64,000 nt of DNA, from NCBI RefSeq assembly GCF_013364215.1, contig NZ_CP054923.1, positions 496,001 to 560,000 of the forward strand. The letters are read 5' to 3'. Below are positions 17,991 to 26,411 of the stretch, in pieces; position 1 is the first letter of the stretch; the number at the start of each line of letters is the position of its first letter. The notes beneath the pieces were generated by a model. It was not told the origin of the DNA. It worked only from the letters and a program-made list of their open reading frames with translations, and did not search any database. The DNA comes from Verrucosispora sp. NA02020 (GTDB lineage: Bacteria; Actinomycetota; Actinomycetes; Mycobacteriales; Micromonosporaceae). The position numbers and the translations under genes were made by a program.

Positions 17991-18188
17991 GGCCACCCGC
18001 GTCACCCGCTCGGTCGGAAGATCGCCGACCGGGACCTGAACATGCGCGGGCTTCGCACCGTCTGTGTCGCCGAGGGATGAACGAGAGCATCGTCCGGTTC
18101 TCGATGGCTGGACCGACTTGGTCCGCTTTGGAGGAGCGCTGACGCGGCCATCCCGGCCAGTTCCGGCTTCACACTCAGAAAGGAAGCC

Positions 18189-18989
18189 ATGCGCAAATTC
18201 ACCTCGGTGGTGGTTGCCGCAGCCATGGCGTTCATCGCCATGGAGGCGGTCGTCGGTGCACCCGCCCGCGCCGCAGCCCCCCAGGAGTACGTGGCACTCG
18301 GCGACTCGTACGCCTCCGGCGTCGGGGCCTTCCCGTACGACTCGGCAAGTGGCGCATGTCTGCGCAGTCCGAGGAGCTACCCGAGGCTGCTGGCCTCCAG
18401 CGTCGGCGGGTACACGCTCAAGGACGTCACCTGCAGCGGTGCCACCATGGCCGACGTGCGCAGCAAGCAGCTCTCCGCGTTGAGCAGCAACACCGCGCTG
18501 GTCAGCATCACGGTGGGCGGCAACGACGCGCAGTTCTCCTCGGTGGCGACGGGCTGCCTCACCGAGAGCGAGTGGTACTGCGAGACCGCCACCATGTACT
18601 CCTCGTACTACGCCCGTAACCAGATGGTGGGCGAGCTCGCCGGCCTCTACGGCGAGATCAAGCGCCGGGCGCCCAAGGCGAAGGTGGTCGTGCTCGGCTA
18701 CCCGAGGCTGGTCGCCCCGACCGGCTCCTGCGGCGCGATCAGCCCCAGTGCCGCCAAGCGCACCTTCATGAACGGCAACGCCGACGCGGTGGCCGAGGGC
18801 ACCCGCGCGGCGGCGAGCCGGGCCGGCGTCACCTTCGTCGACATGCGTCCGGTCCTCGCCGGTTACGAGGCGTGCAGCCCCAGGCCGTTCATCCACGGCG
18901 TCAACCTGACCCGCCTCACCGAGACCTTCCACCCGAACGCGGAAGGGCACGCCGCGTACACCATGTTGCTGGCGGCGTACCGCTCCTGA
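18189..18989 (+). CDS. Secreted SGNH/GDSL-family lipase or esterase
   Basis: 266 residues with a signal peptide (1-29, ending ARAAA). Block I is GDSYASG with nucleophile S40, block III is GGND (110-113) and block V is HPNAEGH with H248. This matches the Streptomyces secreted SGNH lipase group, which hydrolyses acyl esters. Six scattered cysteines suggest disulphides in the mature enzyme. ATG 18189 has GAAAGGAAG just upstream. It appears monocistronic and ends in a hairpin. Confidence 0.9.
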   Translation: MRKFTSVVVAAAMAFIAMEAVVGAPARAAAPQEYVALGDSYASGVGAFPYDSASGACLRSPRSYPRLLASSVGGYTLKDVTCSGATMADVRSKQLSALSSNTALVSITVGGNDAQFSSVATGCLTESEWYCETATMYSSYYARNQMVGELAGLYGEIKRRAPKAKVVVLGYPRLVAPTGSCGAISPSAAKRTFMNGNADAVAEGTRAAASRAGVTFVDMRPVLAGYEACSPRPFIHGVNLTRLTETFHPNAEGHAAYTMLLAAYRS

Positions 18990-19010
18990 TCCGACCAGGT
19001 CGAGGCCCGA

Positions 19011-19048
19011 CGGGGCCGTTCGTGTCCCGAGGGACGCGGGCGGCCCCG
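19011..19048 (+). terminator. Nested hairpin after the SGNH hydrolase gene
   Basis: Outer arms CGGGGCCG (19011-19018) and CGGCCCCG (19041-19048) enclose an inner GTCCC-GA-GGGAC stem. Located 22 bases after the stop codon, without a U-tract. Confidence 0.55.
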
Positions 19049-19208
19049 CCTCGTCGACGCACCCGAGAGATCTTGGTGCGACACCGCCCTTCCGGGGGCC
19101 GTTTCGTACCGAGATCCGCGCTGCGGCGGTGGGTGCTGGTCCTACCTTGGTCACAGGGTGGCCGGGCCTGGAGGTGGTCGGTGGGAGTCGCGACGTAGGC
19201 TCGGTGGC

Positions 19209-20399
19209 GTGACGACGAGCCGGGAGATCGACGACATCCTGCAGCGTGGCGCGGACGGTGGGCGGATCACGCCCGAGGAGGCGCTGCTGCTCTACACCGA
19301 GGCGCCCTTCCACGCGCTGGGCGAGGCCGCGGACGCGGTGCGCCGTCGGCGGTACCCGGACAACGTCGTCACCTACCTGATCGACCGCAACATCAACTAC
19401 ACCAACGTCTGCGTGACGGCGTGCAAGTTCTGCGCCTTCTATCGGGCTCCGAAGCACAAGGAGGGGTGGACCCACCCCACCGAGGAGATCCTGCGCCGCT
19501 GCGGCGAGGCGGTCGAGCTGGGCGCGACCCAGGTCATGCTCCAGGGCGGCCACCACCCGGACTACGGGGTGGAGTACTACGAGGAGTTGTTCTCCTCGGT
19601 CAAGAAGGCGTACCCGCAGCTCGCCATCCACTCGATCGGGCCGAGCGAGATCCTGCACATGGCGAAGGTCTCCGGCGTGAGCCTGGACGACGCCATCGCC
19701 CGGATCAAGGCCGCCGGGCTGGACTCGATCGCCGGTGCCGGTGCCGAGATGCTTCCGGAGCGCCCGCGCCGGGCGATCGCGCCGCTCAAGGAGTCGGGTG
19801 AGCGCTGGCTGGAGGTCATGGAGCTGGCGCACCGGCAGGGCGTCGAGTCGACCGCGACGATGATGATGGGCACCGGTGAGACGGCCGCCGAGCGGATCGA
19901 GCACCTGCGGATGATCCGCGACGTGCAGGACCGTACCCAGGGCTTCCGGTCGTTCATCCCGTGGACGTACCAGCCGGAGAACAACCACCTCAAGGGCCGG
20001 ACCCAGGCGACCACGCTGGAGTACCTGCGCCTGGTGGCGGTGGCCCGGATCTTCTTCGAGACCGTGCCGCACCTGCAGGCGTCCTGGTTGACCACGGGCA
20101 AGGACGTGGGGCAGCTCGCGCTGCACATGGGCGTGGACGACCTGGGTTCGATCATGCTGGAGGAGAACGTCATCTCCTCGGCGGGTGCCCGGCACCGGTC
20201 CAACCTGCACGAGCTGATCGGGATGATCCGCTCCGCCGACCGGATCCCGGCGCAACGGGACACGCTCTACCAGCGGCTGGCCGTGCACCACACCCCCGCC
20301 GACGACCCCACCGACGAACGGGTGGTGTCGCACTTCTCGTCGATCGCGCTGCCCGGCGGCGGTGCCGGCCGCTCCCTGCCGCTGGTCGAGGCGAACTGA
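19209..20399 (+). CDS. mqnC: Dehypoxanthine futalosine cyclase (radical SAM)
   Basis: Converts dehypoxanthine futalosine to cyclic dehypoxanthine futalosine in menaquinone synthesis. 396 residues with the radical-SAM cluster C68-x3-C72-x2-C75 (CVTACKFC), the GGHHPDYG segment and a C-terminal domain with TTGKDVGQLALHMGVDDLGS. GTG 19209 has no Shine-Dalgarno; TAGGCT ends seven bases upstream, indicating a leaderless mRNA. It works in the same pathway as mqnA at 10.9 kb and menG at 22.0 kb. Confidence 0.93.
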   Translation: MTTSREIDDILQRGADGGRITPEEALLLYTEAPFHALGEAADAVRRRRYPDNVVTYLIDRNINYTNVCVTACKFCAFYRAPKHKEGWTHPTEEILRRCGEAVELGATQVMLQGGHHPDYGVEYYEELFSSVKKAYPQLAIHSIGPSEILHMAKVSGVSLDDAIARIKAAGLDSIAGAGAEMLPERPRRAIAPLKESGERWLEVMELAHRQGVESTATMMMGTGETAAERIEHLRMIRDVQDRTQGFRSFIPWTYQPENNHLKGRTQATTLEYLRLVAVARIFFETVPHLQASWLTTGKDVGQLALHMGVDDLGSIMLEENVISSAGARHRSNLHELIGMIRSADRIPAQRDTLYQRLAVHHTPADDPTDERVVSHFSSIALPGGGAGRSLPLVEAN

Positions 20400-20693
20400 C
20401 TCTCCCCGAGGTCACGGGCGGTTTCCGGGAAGGTCACGGTTCGCCAACGGTGTCGCTTCTCAGCTGATCATCCGAACGGCTCACCCCGCCCATCCATCCG
20501 GTTCGAAGCGCGACGCCGGAGCGGTGCGGGGTCGCGCTCCCCTGGGCAACAAGAGCCATCAATCCGGACAAACCTTAAATGGCGATTAGCTGAGCAGCCT
20601 GTGGCGGGTGTGAACCGGGGTGGCGCGGGTGATCCCTGAGCGCTAACGTCCCCGGCCGTACGCTTCACACCACTCCACGGGGGAGACCCTTCA

Positions 20694-21875
20694 ATGATCT
20701 TCCGCACTCGCCGTGCCGCGAGCCTGGCCACGGCCGCACTGCTCGCCTCGGGCGCGGTCGCCGCGTTCGGCGCGCCGGCCCACGCGGCCGGCACCGAGAC
20801 CGACCTGGCGATCACCTCGGCCGGCACCAAGGTCACCGACGGTGTCTGGGGCAAGGTCGCCTGGGCCAAGATCGCCAACCAGGGCAAGAACACCCCGAGC
20901 AAGGTCTCCCTCAGGGTCGACGCCTCCAAGGTGGACGAGAGCAAGCTCTGGTTCGTGACGTTCACCGAGGGTGGGTGCACCTTCGACAACGACCCGGACC
21001 CGAACCTGTTCGTCTGCGAGCTGGACAAGACCGAGATCCCCGGTCCCGGCGAGACCACCGAGCTGCCGCTCCTCCTGATCAAGCCCGGTGGAACGGCCAC
21101 CGGGCCGTACAAGGCCCCGGTCACCATCACCGTCGAGTCGCCGGACGACACCGACGACAGCAACAACAGCGTCACCTTCGACGTCGAGGTGACCCCGGAG
21201 AGCGGCGTCGACCTGGGCGTGATCGTCCCGGACGTGAAGACCAGCTTTGACTTCGAGACCGTCAAAGAGGGCAAGAAGCTGCACCCCGGTGACACCGCCC
21301 TGGTCTACAGCGAGATCGCCAACCAGGGCGACATGGCCGCACGGGGACTCAAGCTGACCTACAAGCTGCCCGAGCACGTCAGCCTGGCCTTCCCGATCGA
21401 CGGCTGCAAGACCGGCGCCGACCGCACCGTGGTCTGCGAGGACAAGGACTTCGTGCTCGAGCAGGACAGCGTACTGATCCTCCCGCTGCCGGTCGTGGTG
21501 GACGAGGACGTGAAGGCGCCGGTGGCCCTCAAGGGCGGCTCGCTGGAGGCCGTGGCGCACGGCGCGTTGAAGCCGGAAGCCCGGATCAGCAAGCAGGCGA
21601 CCAAGCCCGACTTCGACCGGGCCGAGGTCCGGAAGATCGAGGAGTCCGAGTTCGTCGACATCGACCCGTCCGACAACAGCGACGACTTCGCCGTGATCGT
21701 GGCGGCCACCGGCAACGGTGGCGGCGGCGGTGGCCTGCCGGTCACCGGTGTGCAGGCGGGCGTGATCGGCGCCGTCGGCGCGGGTGTCGTGCTCGCCGGT
21801 GCGGCCATGTTCCTGGTGTCCCGTCGTCGCCGGGTGGTCCTGGTGGCTCCGGGCGACGAGAAGACCAATTCCTGA
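20694..21875 (+). CDS. LPXTG-type cell-wall-anchored surface protein
   Basis: 393 residues with a signal peptide (1-31, ending AHA). Two beta-sandwich-like stretches follow, containing DLAITSAGTKVTDGVWGKVAW and DLGVIVPDVKTSFDFE, in the style of DUF11 domains. A Gly-rich linker leads to LPVTG at 348-352, a membrane helix and SRRRR: a complete sortase signal. The ligand or role is unknown; no sortase gene is adjacent. The 295-bp upstream gap has an AT-richer stretch near 20560-20590 but nothing I can name. ATG 20694 has GGGGGAGA upstream. Confidence 0.85.
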   Translation: MIFRTRRAASLATAALLASGAVAAFGAPAHAAGTETDLAITSAGTKVTDGVWGKVAWAKIANQGKNTPSKVSLRVDASKVDESKLWFVTFTEGGCTFDNDPDPNLFVCELDKTEIPGPGETTELPLLLIKPGGTATGPYKAPVTITVESPDDTDDSNNSVTFDVEVTPESGVDLGVIVPDVKTSFDFETVKEGKKLHPGDTALVYSEIANQGDMAARGLKLTYKLPEHVSLAFPIDGCKTGADRTVVCEDKDFVLEQDSVLILPLPVVVDEDVKAPVALKGGSLEAVAHGALKPEARISKQATKPDFDRAEVRKIEESEFVDIDPSDNSDDFAVIVAATGNGGGGGGLPVTGVQAGVIGAVGAGVVLAGAAMFLVSRRRRVVLVAPGDEKTNS

Positions 21876-21920
21876 GGTAGTCCTCAATCGGCCCGCGCGG
21901 GCCGTTCACATAACGCACGG

Positions 21921-21958
21921 CAGTAGGGGCGGGATGGGCGACCATCCCGCCCCTACTG
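21921..21958 (+). terminator. Strong perfect hairpin terminator
   Basis: A 17-bp perfect stem, CAGTAGGGGCGGGATGG pairing with CCATCCCGCCCCTACTG, around a GCGA loop. It lies 46 bases after the surface-protein gene; a smaller CGGCCCGCGCGGGCCG palindrome precedes it. It isolates this gene from menG. Confidence 0.8.
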
Positions 21959-22024
21959 TCTCTGCGGTGGGCGCCGGTGACCCTGGGCGTGAAGGGTGCG
22001 AGGCCCGGCTGGCAGAGTGGAGGG

Positions 22025-22732
22025 GTGAGCACCCCGCAGGGCCAGCGCGCCAGCCTGGACAAGCAGCCGCACGAGGTCGCCGCGATGTTCGACGGGGTCG
22101 CGGCCCGCTACGACCTGACCAACACCGTCCTCTCCTTCGGGCAGGACCGGTTCTGGCGGCGGGCCACCCGGGCCGCGCTGGATCTGCGCCCCGGGGACCG
22201 GGTGCTGGACGTGGGCGCGGGCACCGGGGTCTCGACCGAAGAGCTGTCCCGTTCCGGGGCGTACGCGGTCGGCGCCGACCTGTCGTTGGGCATGCTCTAT
22301 GCGGGCAAGCGGGTCCGTCCACAGGTGCCGCTGCTGGCCGGTGACGCCCTCCGGCTGCCCTTCGCCGATGCGAGTTTCGACGCGGTGACCATCTCCTTCG
22401 CGCTGCGCAACGTCAGCGACACCGATGCGGCGCTGCGCGAGCTGGCGCGGGTCACCCGGCCCGGCGGCCGGCTGGTGGTGTGCGAGTTCAGCACCCCGGT
22501 CAACCCGGCCTTCCGCACCGTCTACCTGTCGTACCTGATGCGGTCGTTGCCTGCGGTGGCGCGGACGGTGTCCAGCAACCCGGACGCCTACGTCTATCTC
22601 GCCGAGTCGATCCGGGCCTGGCCGGACCAGCCCGCGCTGGCCGCCCGGGTGGGCGCGGCCGGGTGGGGTGGGGTGGCGTGGCGGAACCTGAGCGGCGGCA
22701 TCGTGGCGCTGCACCGCGCGATCCGCGACTGA
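22025..22732 (+). CDS. menG: Demethylmenaquinone C-methyltransferase (UbiE/MenG)
   Basis: The last step of menaquinone synthesis, SAM-dependent methylation of demethylmenaquinone. 235 residues. It has the UbiE signature at the start ([26 protein letters not shown]), SAM-binding [15 protein letters not shown], and [18 protein letters not shown] with [13 protein letters not shown] 22025 lacks a classical Shine-Dalgarno at the right distance for a long leader; CAGAGT ends six bases upstream, as in the other menaquinone genes here. Confidence 0.92.
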   Translation: MSTPQGQRASLDKQPHEVAAMFDGVAARYDLTNTVLSFGQDRFWRRATRAALDLRPGDRVLDVGAGTGVSTEELSRSGAYAVGADLSLGMLYAGKRVRPQVPLLAGDALRLPFADASFDAVTISFALRNVSDTDAALRELARVTRPGGRLVVCEFSTPVNPAFRTVYLSYLMRSLPAVARTVSSNPDAYVYLAESIRAWPDQPALAARVGAAGWGGVAWRNLSGGIVALHRAIRD

Positions 22733-22808
22733 CCCGACTTGCACCATTTTCACCGCTATTTGGGCGAATAAGTCTGTTTGATATTGTCTGCCGCTTAGGC
22801 TGGCCCGC

Positions 22809-23015
22809 ATGACGGATTCGCGCCACGTGGCCATCGATGATGCCGCCGAGCTGGTCGACCAGCTCAGGGATCTGGCCGGCGCGGATCCGGCGGACGTGCG
22901 TCAGGTGGTGTCCGAGGTGCTCGCCGCGCTGGACCGGGCTGCCGGCGGCGCGCTGCGGGAGCACCTGCCGGAGACGATCCGCGCAGGTCTGGACGCGACC
23001 GGCCCCCGCGCATAG
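22809..23015 (+). CDS. Small acidic protein of unknown function
   Basis: 68 residues, predicted almost entirely helical (DDAAELVDQLRDLAGADPADVRQVVSEVLAALDRAAGG), with no membrane segment or cysteine. Support for it being real comes from the start: TAGGCT ends seven bases before ATG 22809, the same hexamer and spacing as mqnC. An AT-rich stretch (22738-22795) lies upstream. I do not recognise a family. It sits alone between menG and menJ. Confidence 0.5.
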   Translation: MTDSRHVAIDDAAELVDQLRDLAGADPADVRQVVSEVLAALDRAAGGALREHLPETIRAGLDATGPRA

Positions 23016-23084
23016 GGCTGCTCCGATGCCTCGGACGGCATGAGCCCAGCGTCCGGGAGTTCCGTCAGTGTCCTGTTTCCGTGA

Positions 23085-23102
23085 TGTTAGGTCGCCCTAA
23101 CA
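23085..23102. promoter_or_regulatory. 18-bp palindrome TGTTAGG-N4-CCTAACA
   Basis: Perfect 7-base arms around TCGC, centred about 90 bases before menJ. It would lie close to the -35 region of a promoter whose -10 could be TAGACT (23126-23131). The half sites resemble iron-regulator boxes, but the spacing differs from the 19-bp IdeR/DtxR site. The regulator is unassigned. Confidence 0.5.
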
Positions 23103-23144
23103 AACCGAGCGTACGGCGGCGGTCATAGACTCGTCCCGACTGGC

Positions 23145-23162
23145 TTGTGAAGCATTTCACGA
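23145..23162. promoter_or_regulatory. Rex-type redox operator
   Basis: TTGTGAAGCATTTCACGA fits the Rex operator TTGTGAA-N4-TTCACAA with a single mismatched arm base. Rex releases DNA when NADH is high, and in Streptomyces it represses respiratory genes including nuo. The site lies just downstream of a possible TAGACT -10 element and 21 bases before the menJ start, a typical position for a repressor roadblock. Confidence 0.7.
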
Positions 23163-23183
23163 GCACCCGGGGAGGAGGCGCGA

Positions 23184-24458
23184 ATGACCGCGGTGGAGAA
23201 CGACGCCGACGTGATCGTCGTGGGCGCCGGCCCCGGTGGGTCGGCGACCGCATACCACCTGGCCCGGCACGGCGTACGCGTGCTGCTGCTGGAGAAGACC
23301 GAGTTCCCCCGGGAGAAGGTCTGTGGTGACGGGCTGACCCCGCGCGCGGTGCGGCAACTGATCCGGATGGGCGTGGACACCTCGCCCGAGGCCGGTTGGC
23401 TGCACAACCGAGGCCTGCGGGTGATCGGCGGCGGGGTCCGGCTCGAACTGGACTGGCCCGACCTGGCCAGCTTCCCGAACTACGGGCTGGTCCGCACCCG
23501 ACTCGACTTCGACGACCTGCTCGTCCAGCGGGCGACGTCCGCCGGGGCGACGCTGCGGACCAACGTGAACGTGACCGGCCCGGTGCTCGACGACAACGGC
23601 CGGGTGATCGGCGTGGAGGCCGAGGACGGCCCGGACAAGGCCCCGGCCACCTTCCACGCGCCGCTGGTCGTCGCCGCGGACGGCGTCTCCGGCCGCTTCC
23701 CGCTCGCCCTCGGGCTGGCCAAGCGCGAGGACCGCCCGATCGGCGTGGCGGTACGCCGCTACTACCGCTCCGAGGCCCGGCACGACGACAACTACCTGGA
23801 GTCCTGGCTGGAGCTGCGGGCCAAGGGCACCGGTGCCCTGCTGCCCGGGTACGGCTGGATCTTCGGCCTCGGCGACGGCCGGGTCAACGTCGGCCTCGGC
23901 ATTCTCAACTCCTCGTCGGCCTTCGGCAAGACCAACTACCGGCGGCTGCTCACCGACTGGCTGGCCAACACGCCACCGGAGTGGGGGATGACCGACGAGG
24001 CCAACGCCGAGGGCTCGATCCTCGGCGCGGCGTTGCCCATGGGCTTCAACCGGGTGCCGCACTACACCCGGGGGGTCATGCTTGTCGGTGACTCCGGCGG
24101 CATGGTCAACCCGTTCAACGGCGAGGGCATCGCGTACGCCATGGAGTCCGGTGAACTGGCCGCGGAGGTCGCGGTGCAGGCGCTGGCCCGTCCGGTCGGT
24201 GCCGAGCGCGAGCGGGCACTGATGGCGTACCCGCAGGAGTTGAAGACCCGGTTCGGCGGCTACTACCGGCTGGGTGGGGTCTTCGTGAAGCTGATCGGCC
24301 GGCCCGAGATCATGCGGGTGGCGACCAAGCACGGCATGCCCCACCCGACCCTCATGAGATTCGTGCTCAAGCTGCTGGCCAACCTCACCGACCCTCGTGG
24401 CGGTGACGCGATGGACCGGGTGATCAATGCGATGACCCGGGTCGCGCCCGCAGTGTAG
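23184..24458 (+). CDS. menJ: Geranylgeranyl reductase family flavoprotein, probable menaquinone reductase MenJ
   Basis: An FAD-dependent reductase of 424 residues that, in mycobacteria, saturates one isoprene unit of the menaquinone side chain. It has the Rossmann motif VVGAGPGGSATAYHLARHG near the N-terminus, the EFPREKVCGDGL family motif, and GDSGGMVNPFNGEGIAYAMESG in the FAD-binding C-terminal half. ATG 23184 follows GGGGAGG by nine bases. Its position between menG and nuoA supports a quinone substrate over archaeal-type lipids. A Rex-type operator precedes it. Confidence 0.87.
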   Translation: MTAVENDADVIVVGAGPGGSATAYHLARHGVRVLLLEKTEFPREKVCGDGLTPRAVRQLIRMGVDTSPEAGWLHNRGLRVIGGGVRLELDWPDLASFPNYGLVRTRLDFDDLLVQRATSAGATLRTNVNVTGPVLDDNGRVIGVEAEDGPDKAPATFHAPLVVAADGVSGRFPLALGLAKREDRPIGVAVRRYYRSEARHDDNYLESWLELRAKGTGALLPGYGWIFGLGDGRVNVGLGILNSSSAFGKTNYRRLLTDWLANTPPEWGMTDEANAEGSILGAALPMGFNRVPHYTRGVMLVGDSGGMVNPFNGEGIAYAMESGELAAEVAVQALARPVGAERERALMAYPQELKTRFGGYYRLGGVFVKLIGRPEIMRVATKHGMPHPTLMRFVLKLLANLTDPRGGDAMDRVINAMTRVAPAV

Positions 24459-24507
24459 GGGCGCGGACCAGGCAGATCGACCCCCCGCCGACGGTCGCCG
24501 GGTGGGA

Positions 24508-24522
24508 TGTGAATAGTGTGAA
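24508..24522 (+). promoter_or_regulatory. Direct repeat of TGTGAA upstream of nuoA
   Basis: TGTGAATAG followed directly by TGTGAATTT places two TGTGAA half sites nine bases apart, 46 bases before nuoA. TAGTGT between them fits a -10 hexamer, so nuoA may have its own promoter in the 109-bp menJ-nuoA gap. The half sites match one arm of a Rex or CRP site, but no inverted partner is present. Confidence 0.3.
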
Positions 24523-24567
24523 TTTCGCCAACGAACGCGGGCAGGGAAGGACGAGCAGGAGAAGAAG

Positions 24568-24933
24568 ATGTCGCTCTCGCCTTACGTACCCATCATTGGG
24601 CTGTTCGCCCTCGCCGCGGCCTTCGCGCTGTTCTCCATAGGGGCTGCCCGGTTCGCCGGACCCCGGCGCTACAACAAGGCCAAGCTCGAAGCCTACGAAT
24701 GTGGCATCGAGCCCAGCCCGCAGCCGATCGGCGGCAGCCGGTTCCCGGTCAAGTTCTATCTGACGGCGATGCTCTTCATCGTCTTCGACGTGGAAATGAT
24801 CTTCCTTTACCCGTGGGCGGTCTCCTTCGACATGCTTCCGGTATTCGGATTCGTCGCCATGTTGATTTTCATCGGTGCGGTCTTCGTCGCGTACGCCTAC
24901 GAGTGGCGGCGCGGCGGCCTGGACTGGGACTGA
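24568..24933 (+). CDS. nuoA: NADH-quinone oxidoreductase subunit A
   Basis: A 121-residue membrane subunit of complex I with three helices. The loop motif [27 protein letters not shown] and the [13 protein letters not shown] helix are invariant family features. ATG 24568 has AGGAG six bases upstream. It starts the fourteen-gene nuo operon, in the canonical order A to N. Confidence 0.95.
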   Translation: MSLSPYVPIIGLFALAAAFALFSIGAARFAGPRRYNKAKLEAYECGIEPSPQPIGGSRFPVKFYLTAMLFIVFDVEMIFLYPWAVSFDMLPVFGFVAMLIFIGAVFVAYAYEWRRGGLDWD

Positions 24934-24946
24934 GGGAGGAACGGCA

Positions 24947-25624
24947 ATGGGTATCGAGGAGAAACTTCCCGCCGGCGTCCTGCTCACCTCGGTGGAGAAG
25001 CTCGTCAACTGGTCGCGCAAGTCGTCGGTCTGGGGTGCCACCTTCGGCCTGGCCTGCTGCGCGATCGAGATGATGGCCGCCGGTGGTCCGCACTACGACA
25101 TGGGCCGGTGGGGCATGGAGGTCTTCCGGGCCTCGCCCCGTCAGGCCGACCTGATGATCGTCGCCGGCCGGGTCAGCCAGAAGATGGCCCCGGTGCTGCG
25201 CCAGATCTACGACCAGATGGCCGAGCCCCGCTGGGTGCTCTCCATGGGCGTCTGCGCCAGCAGCGGCGGCATGTTCAACAACTACGCCATCGTGCAGGGC
25301 GTGGACCACGTCGTGCCGGTCGACATGTACCTCCCGGGCTGCCCGCCCCGGCCGGAGATGCTCATCGACGCGATCCTCAAGCTGCGCGAGAAGATCGGCC
25401 ACGAGCCGCTCGGTCCGAACGGCCGCAAGATGCTGGCGGCCCGCGAGGCGCGCGGTGACGTGCCGGTGGTGCCGTACGGCTCGATGCCGTCGTCGTACCG
25501 CAACGACAAGGCCCGGCGGGCCGAGTGGACGAAGGCCGTCCGCGAGGGCCGCGAGGAGCAGTTGCGGATCGAGAACTGGATGAAGGCCCAGAACCACCTC
25601 CACCCGTACGGGGGGATCAAGTGA
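24947..25624 (+). CDS. nuoB: NADH-quinone oxidoreductase subunit B
   Basis: 225 residues carrying the terminal N2 [4Fe-4S] cluster that passes electrons to menaquinone. The ligands are in [11 protein letters not shown] (tandem Cys pair), [12 protein letters not shown] and [10 protein letters not shown]. The C-terminal ~60 residues form a charged extension typical of actinobacterial NuoB. ATG 24947 has GGGAGGA upstream. The stop overlaps the nuoC GTG. Confidence 0.96.
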   Translation: MGIEEKLPAGVLLTSVEKLVNWSRKSSVWGATFGLACCAIEMMAAGGPHYDMGRWGMEVFRASPRQADLMIVAGRVSQKMAPVLRQIYDQMAEPRWVLSMGVCASSGGMFNNYAIVQGVDHVVPVDMYLPGCPPRPEMLIDAILKLREKIGHEPLGPNGRKMLAAREARGDVPVVPYGSMPSSYRNDKARRAEWTKAVREGREEQLRIENWMKAQNHLHPYGGIK

Positions 25625-26352
25625 CTGACGACAAGCGGACCGACGGTGTCGTACCGGTTCCGGTGACGCCGGCCGGGTCGACCAGCGGTGCACCCGCCGA
25701 GTTCCCGCCGGCCTCGCCCGCCGGTCGGGGCATGTTCGGCAACCAGGGCACCGGTGACGTCTCCGGCTTCGGCGGGCTGGTCCGCCCGCGCCCGCAGCTC
25801 GTGGACTCGCCCCGGCCGTTCGGTGGCTACTTCGACGAGGTGTACGACGCGCTGGAGGAGGCGTACCCGGCCTTCGGCGACGCGATCGAGAACGTGGTCG
25901 TCGACCGGGGTGAGCTGACCCTGCACATCCGCCCGGAGCGGATCGCCGAGGTCTGCCAGGTGATGCGGGACGACGCGGGGCTGCGCTTCGAGCTGCTCTC
26001 GTCGCTCTCCGGCGTGGACTACCTCGGTGCCGACGAGCGCCGGCTGCACGTGGTCTACCAGCTCACCTCGATGACCTATCGGCGACTGGTGCGGCTGGAG
26101 GTGGCCGTCTCCGCCGAGGAGCCGCATCTGCCCAGCGTCACCTCGGTCTACCCGACCGCGGACTGGCAGGAGCGGGAGGCGTACGACATGTTCGGCGTCG
26201 TCTTCGACGGCCACCCGGCGCTGACCCGGATCCTCATGCCGGACGACTGGGAGGGTCACCCGCAGCGGAAGGACTACCCCCTCGGCGGCGTGCCCGTGGA
26301 GTACAAGGGCGCCGAGATCCCGCCGCCCGACAAGCGGAGGTCGTACCAGTGA
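25621..26352 (+). CDS. nuoC: NADH-quinone oxidoreductase subunit C
   Basis: A 243-residue peripheral-arm subunit. An ~80-residue Pro/Gly-rich N-terminal extension precedes the conserved core, which has [33 protein letters not shown] and the terminal [14 protein letters not shown] 25621 overlaps the nuoB stop. GGAGG near the end serves the overlapping GTG of the intercistronic minicistron. Confidence 0.94.
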   Translation: MTDDKRTDGVVPVPVTPAGSTSGAPAEFPPASPAGRGMFGNQGTGDVSGFGGLVRPRPQLVDSPRPFGGYFDEVYDALEEAYPAFGDAIENVVVDRGELTLHIRPERIAEVCQVMRDDAGLRFELLSSLSGVDYLGADERRLHVVYQLTSMTYRRLVRLEVAVSAEEPHLPSVTSVYPTADWQEREAYDMFGVVFDGHPALTRILMPDDWEGHPQRKDYPLGGVPVEYKGAEIPPPDKRRSYQ

Positions 26353-26411
26353 ACGCGAGGAGTGCAGCGAAGCGGAGCCCCGCAGTCGCGAACGAAAGGT
26401 CGGCACTGTGA
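26349..26411 (+). repeat. Intercistronic repeat and 20-codon minicistron between nuoC and nuoD
   Basis: It begins at the nuoC stop with GAACGCGAGGAGTG and carries the conserved GAGCCCCGCAGTCGCGAAC core, then GAAAGGT as ribosome-binding site for nuoD. Read from the GTG at 26349 it encodes [20 protein letters not shown] and stops in a GTGA overlap with the nuoD start. GGAGG lies eight bases before its own GTG. Confidence 0.75.

Noticed and set aside
15624..20333. A 1,569-codon open frame on the minus strand
   Set aside because: It runs antisense across paaC, paaD, paaE, the SGNH gene and mqnC, which all have strong family motifs. Its Arg/Gly/His-rich composition is typical of an antisense frame in GC-rich DNA.
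23085..23102. IdeR/DtxR iron box
   Set aside because: The TTAGG and CCTAA half sites are separated by four bases instead of the nine in the 19-bp consensus, so I list it as an unassigned palindrome.
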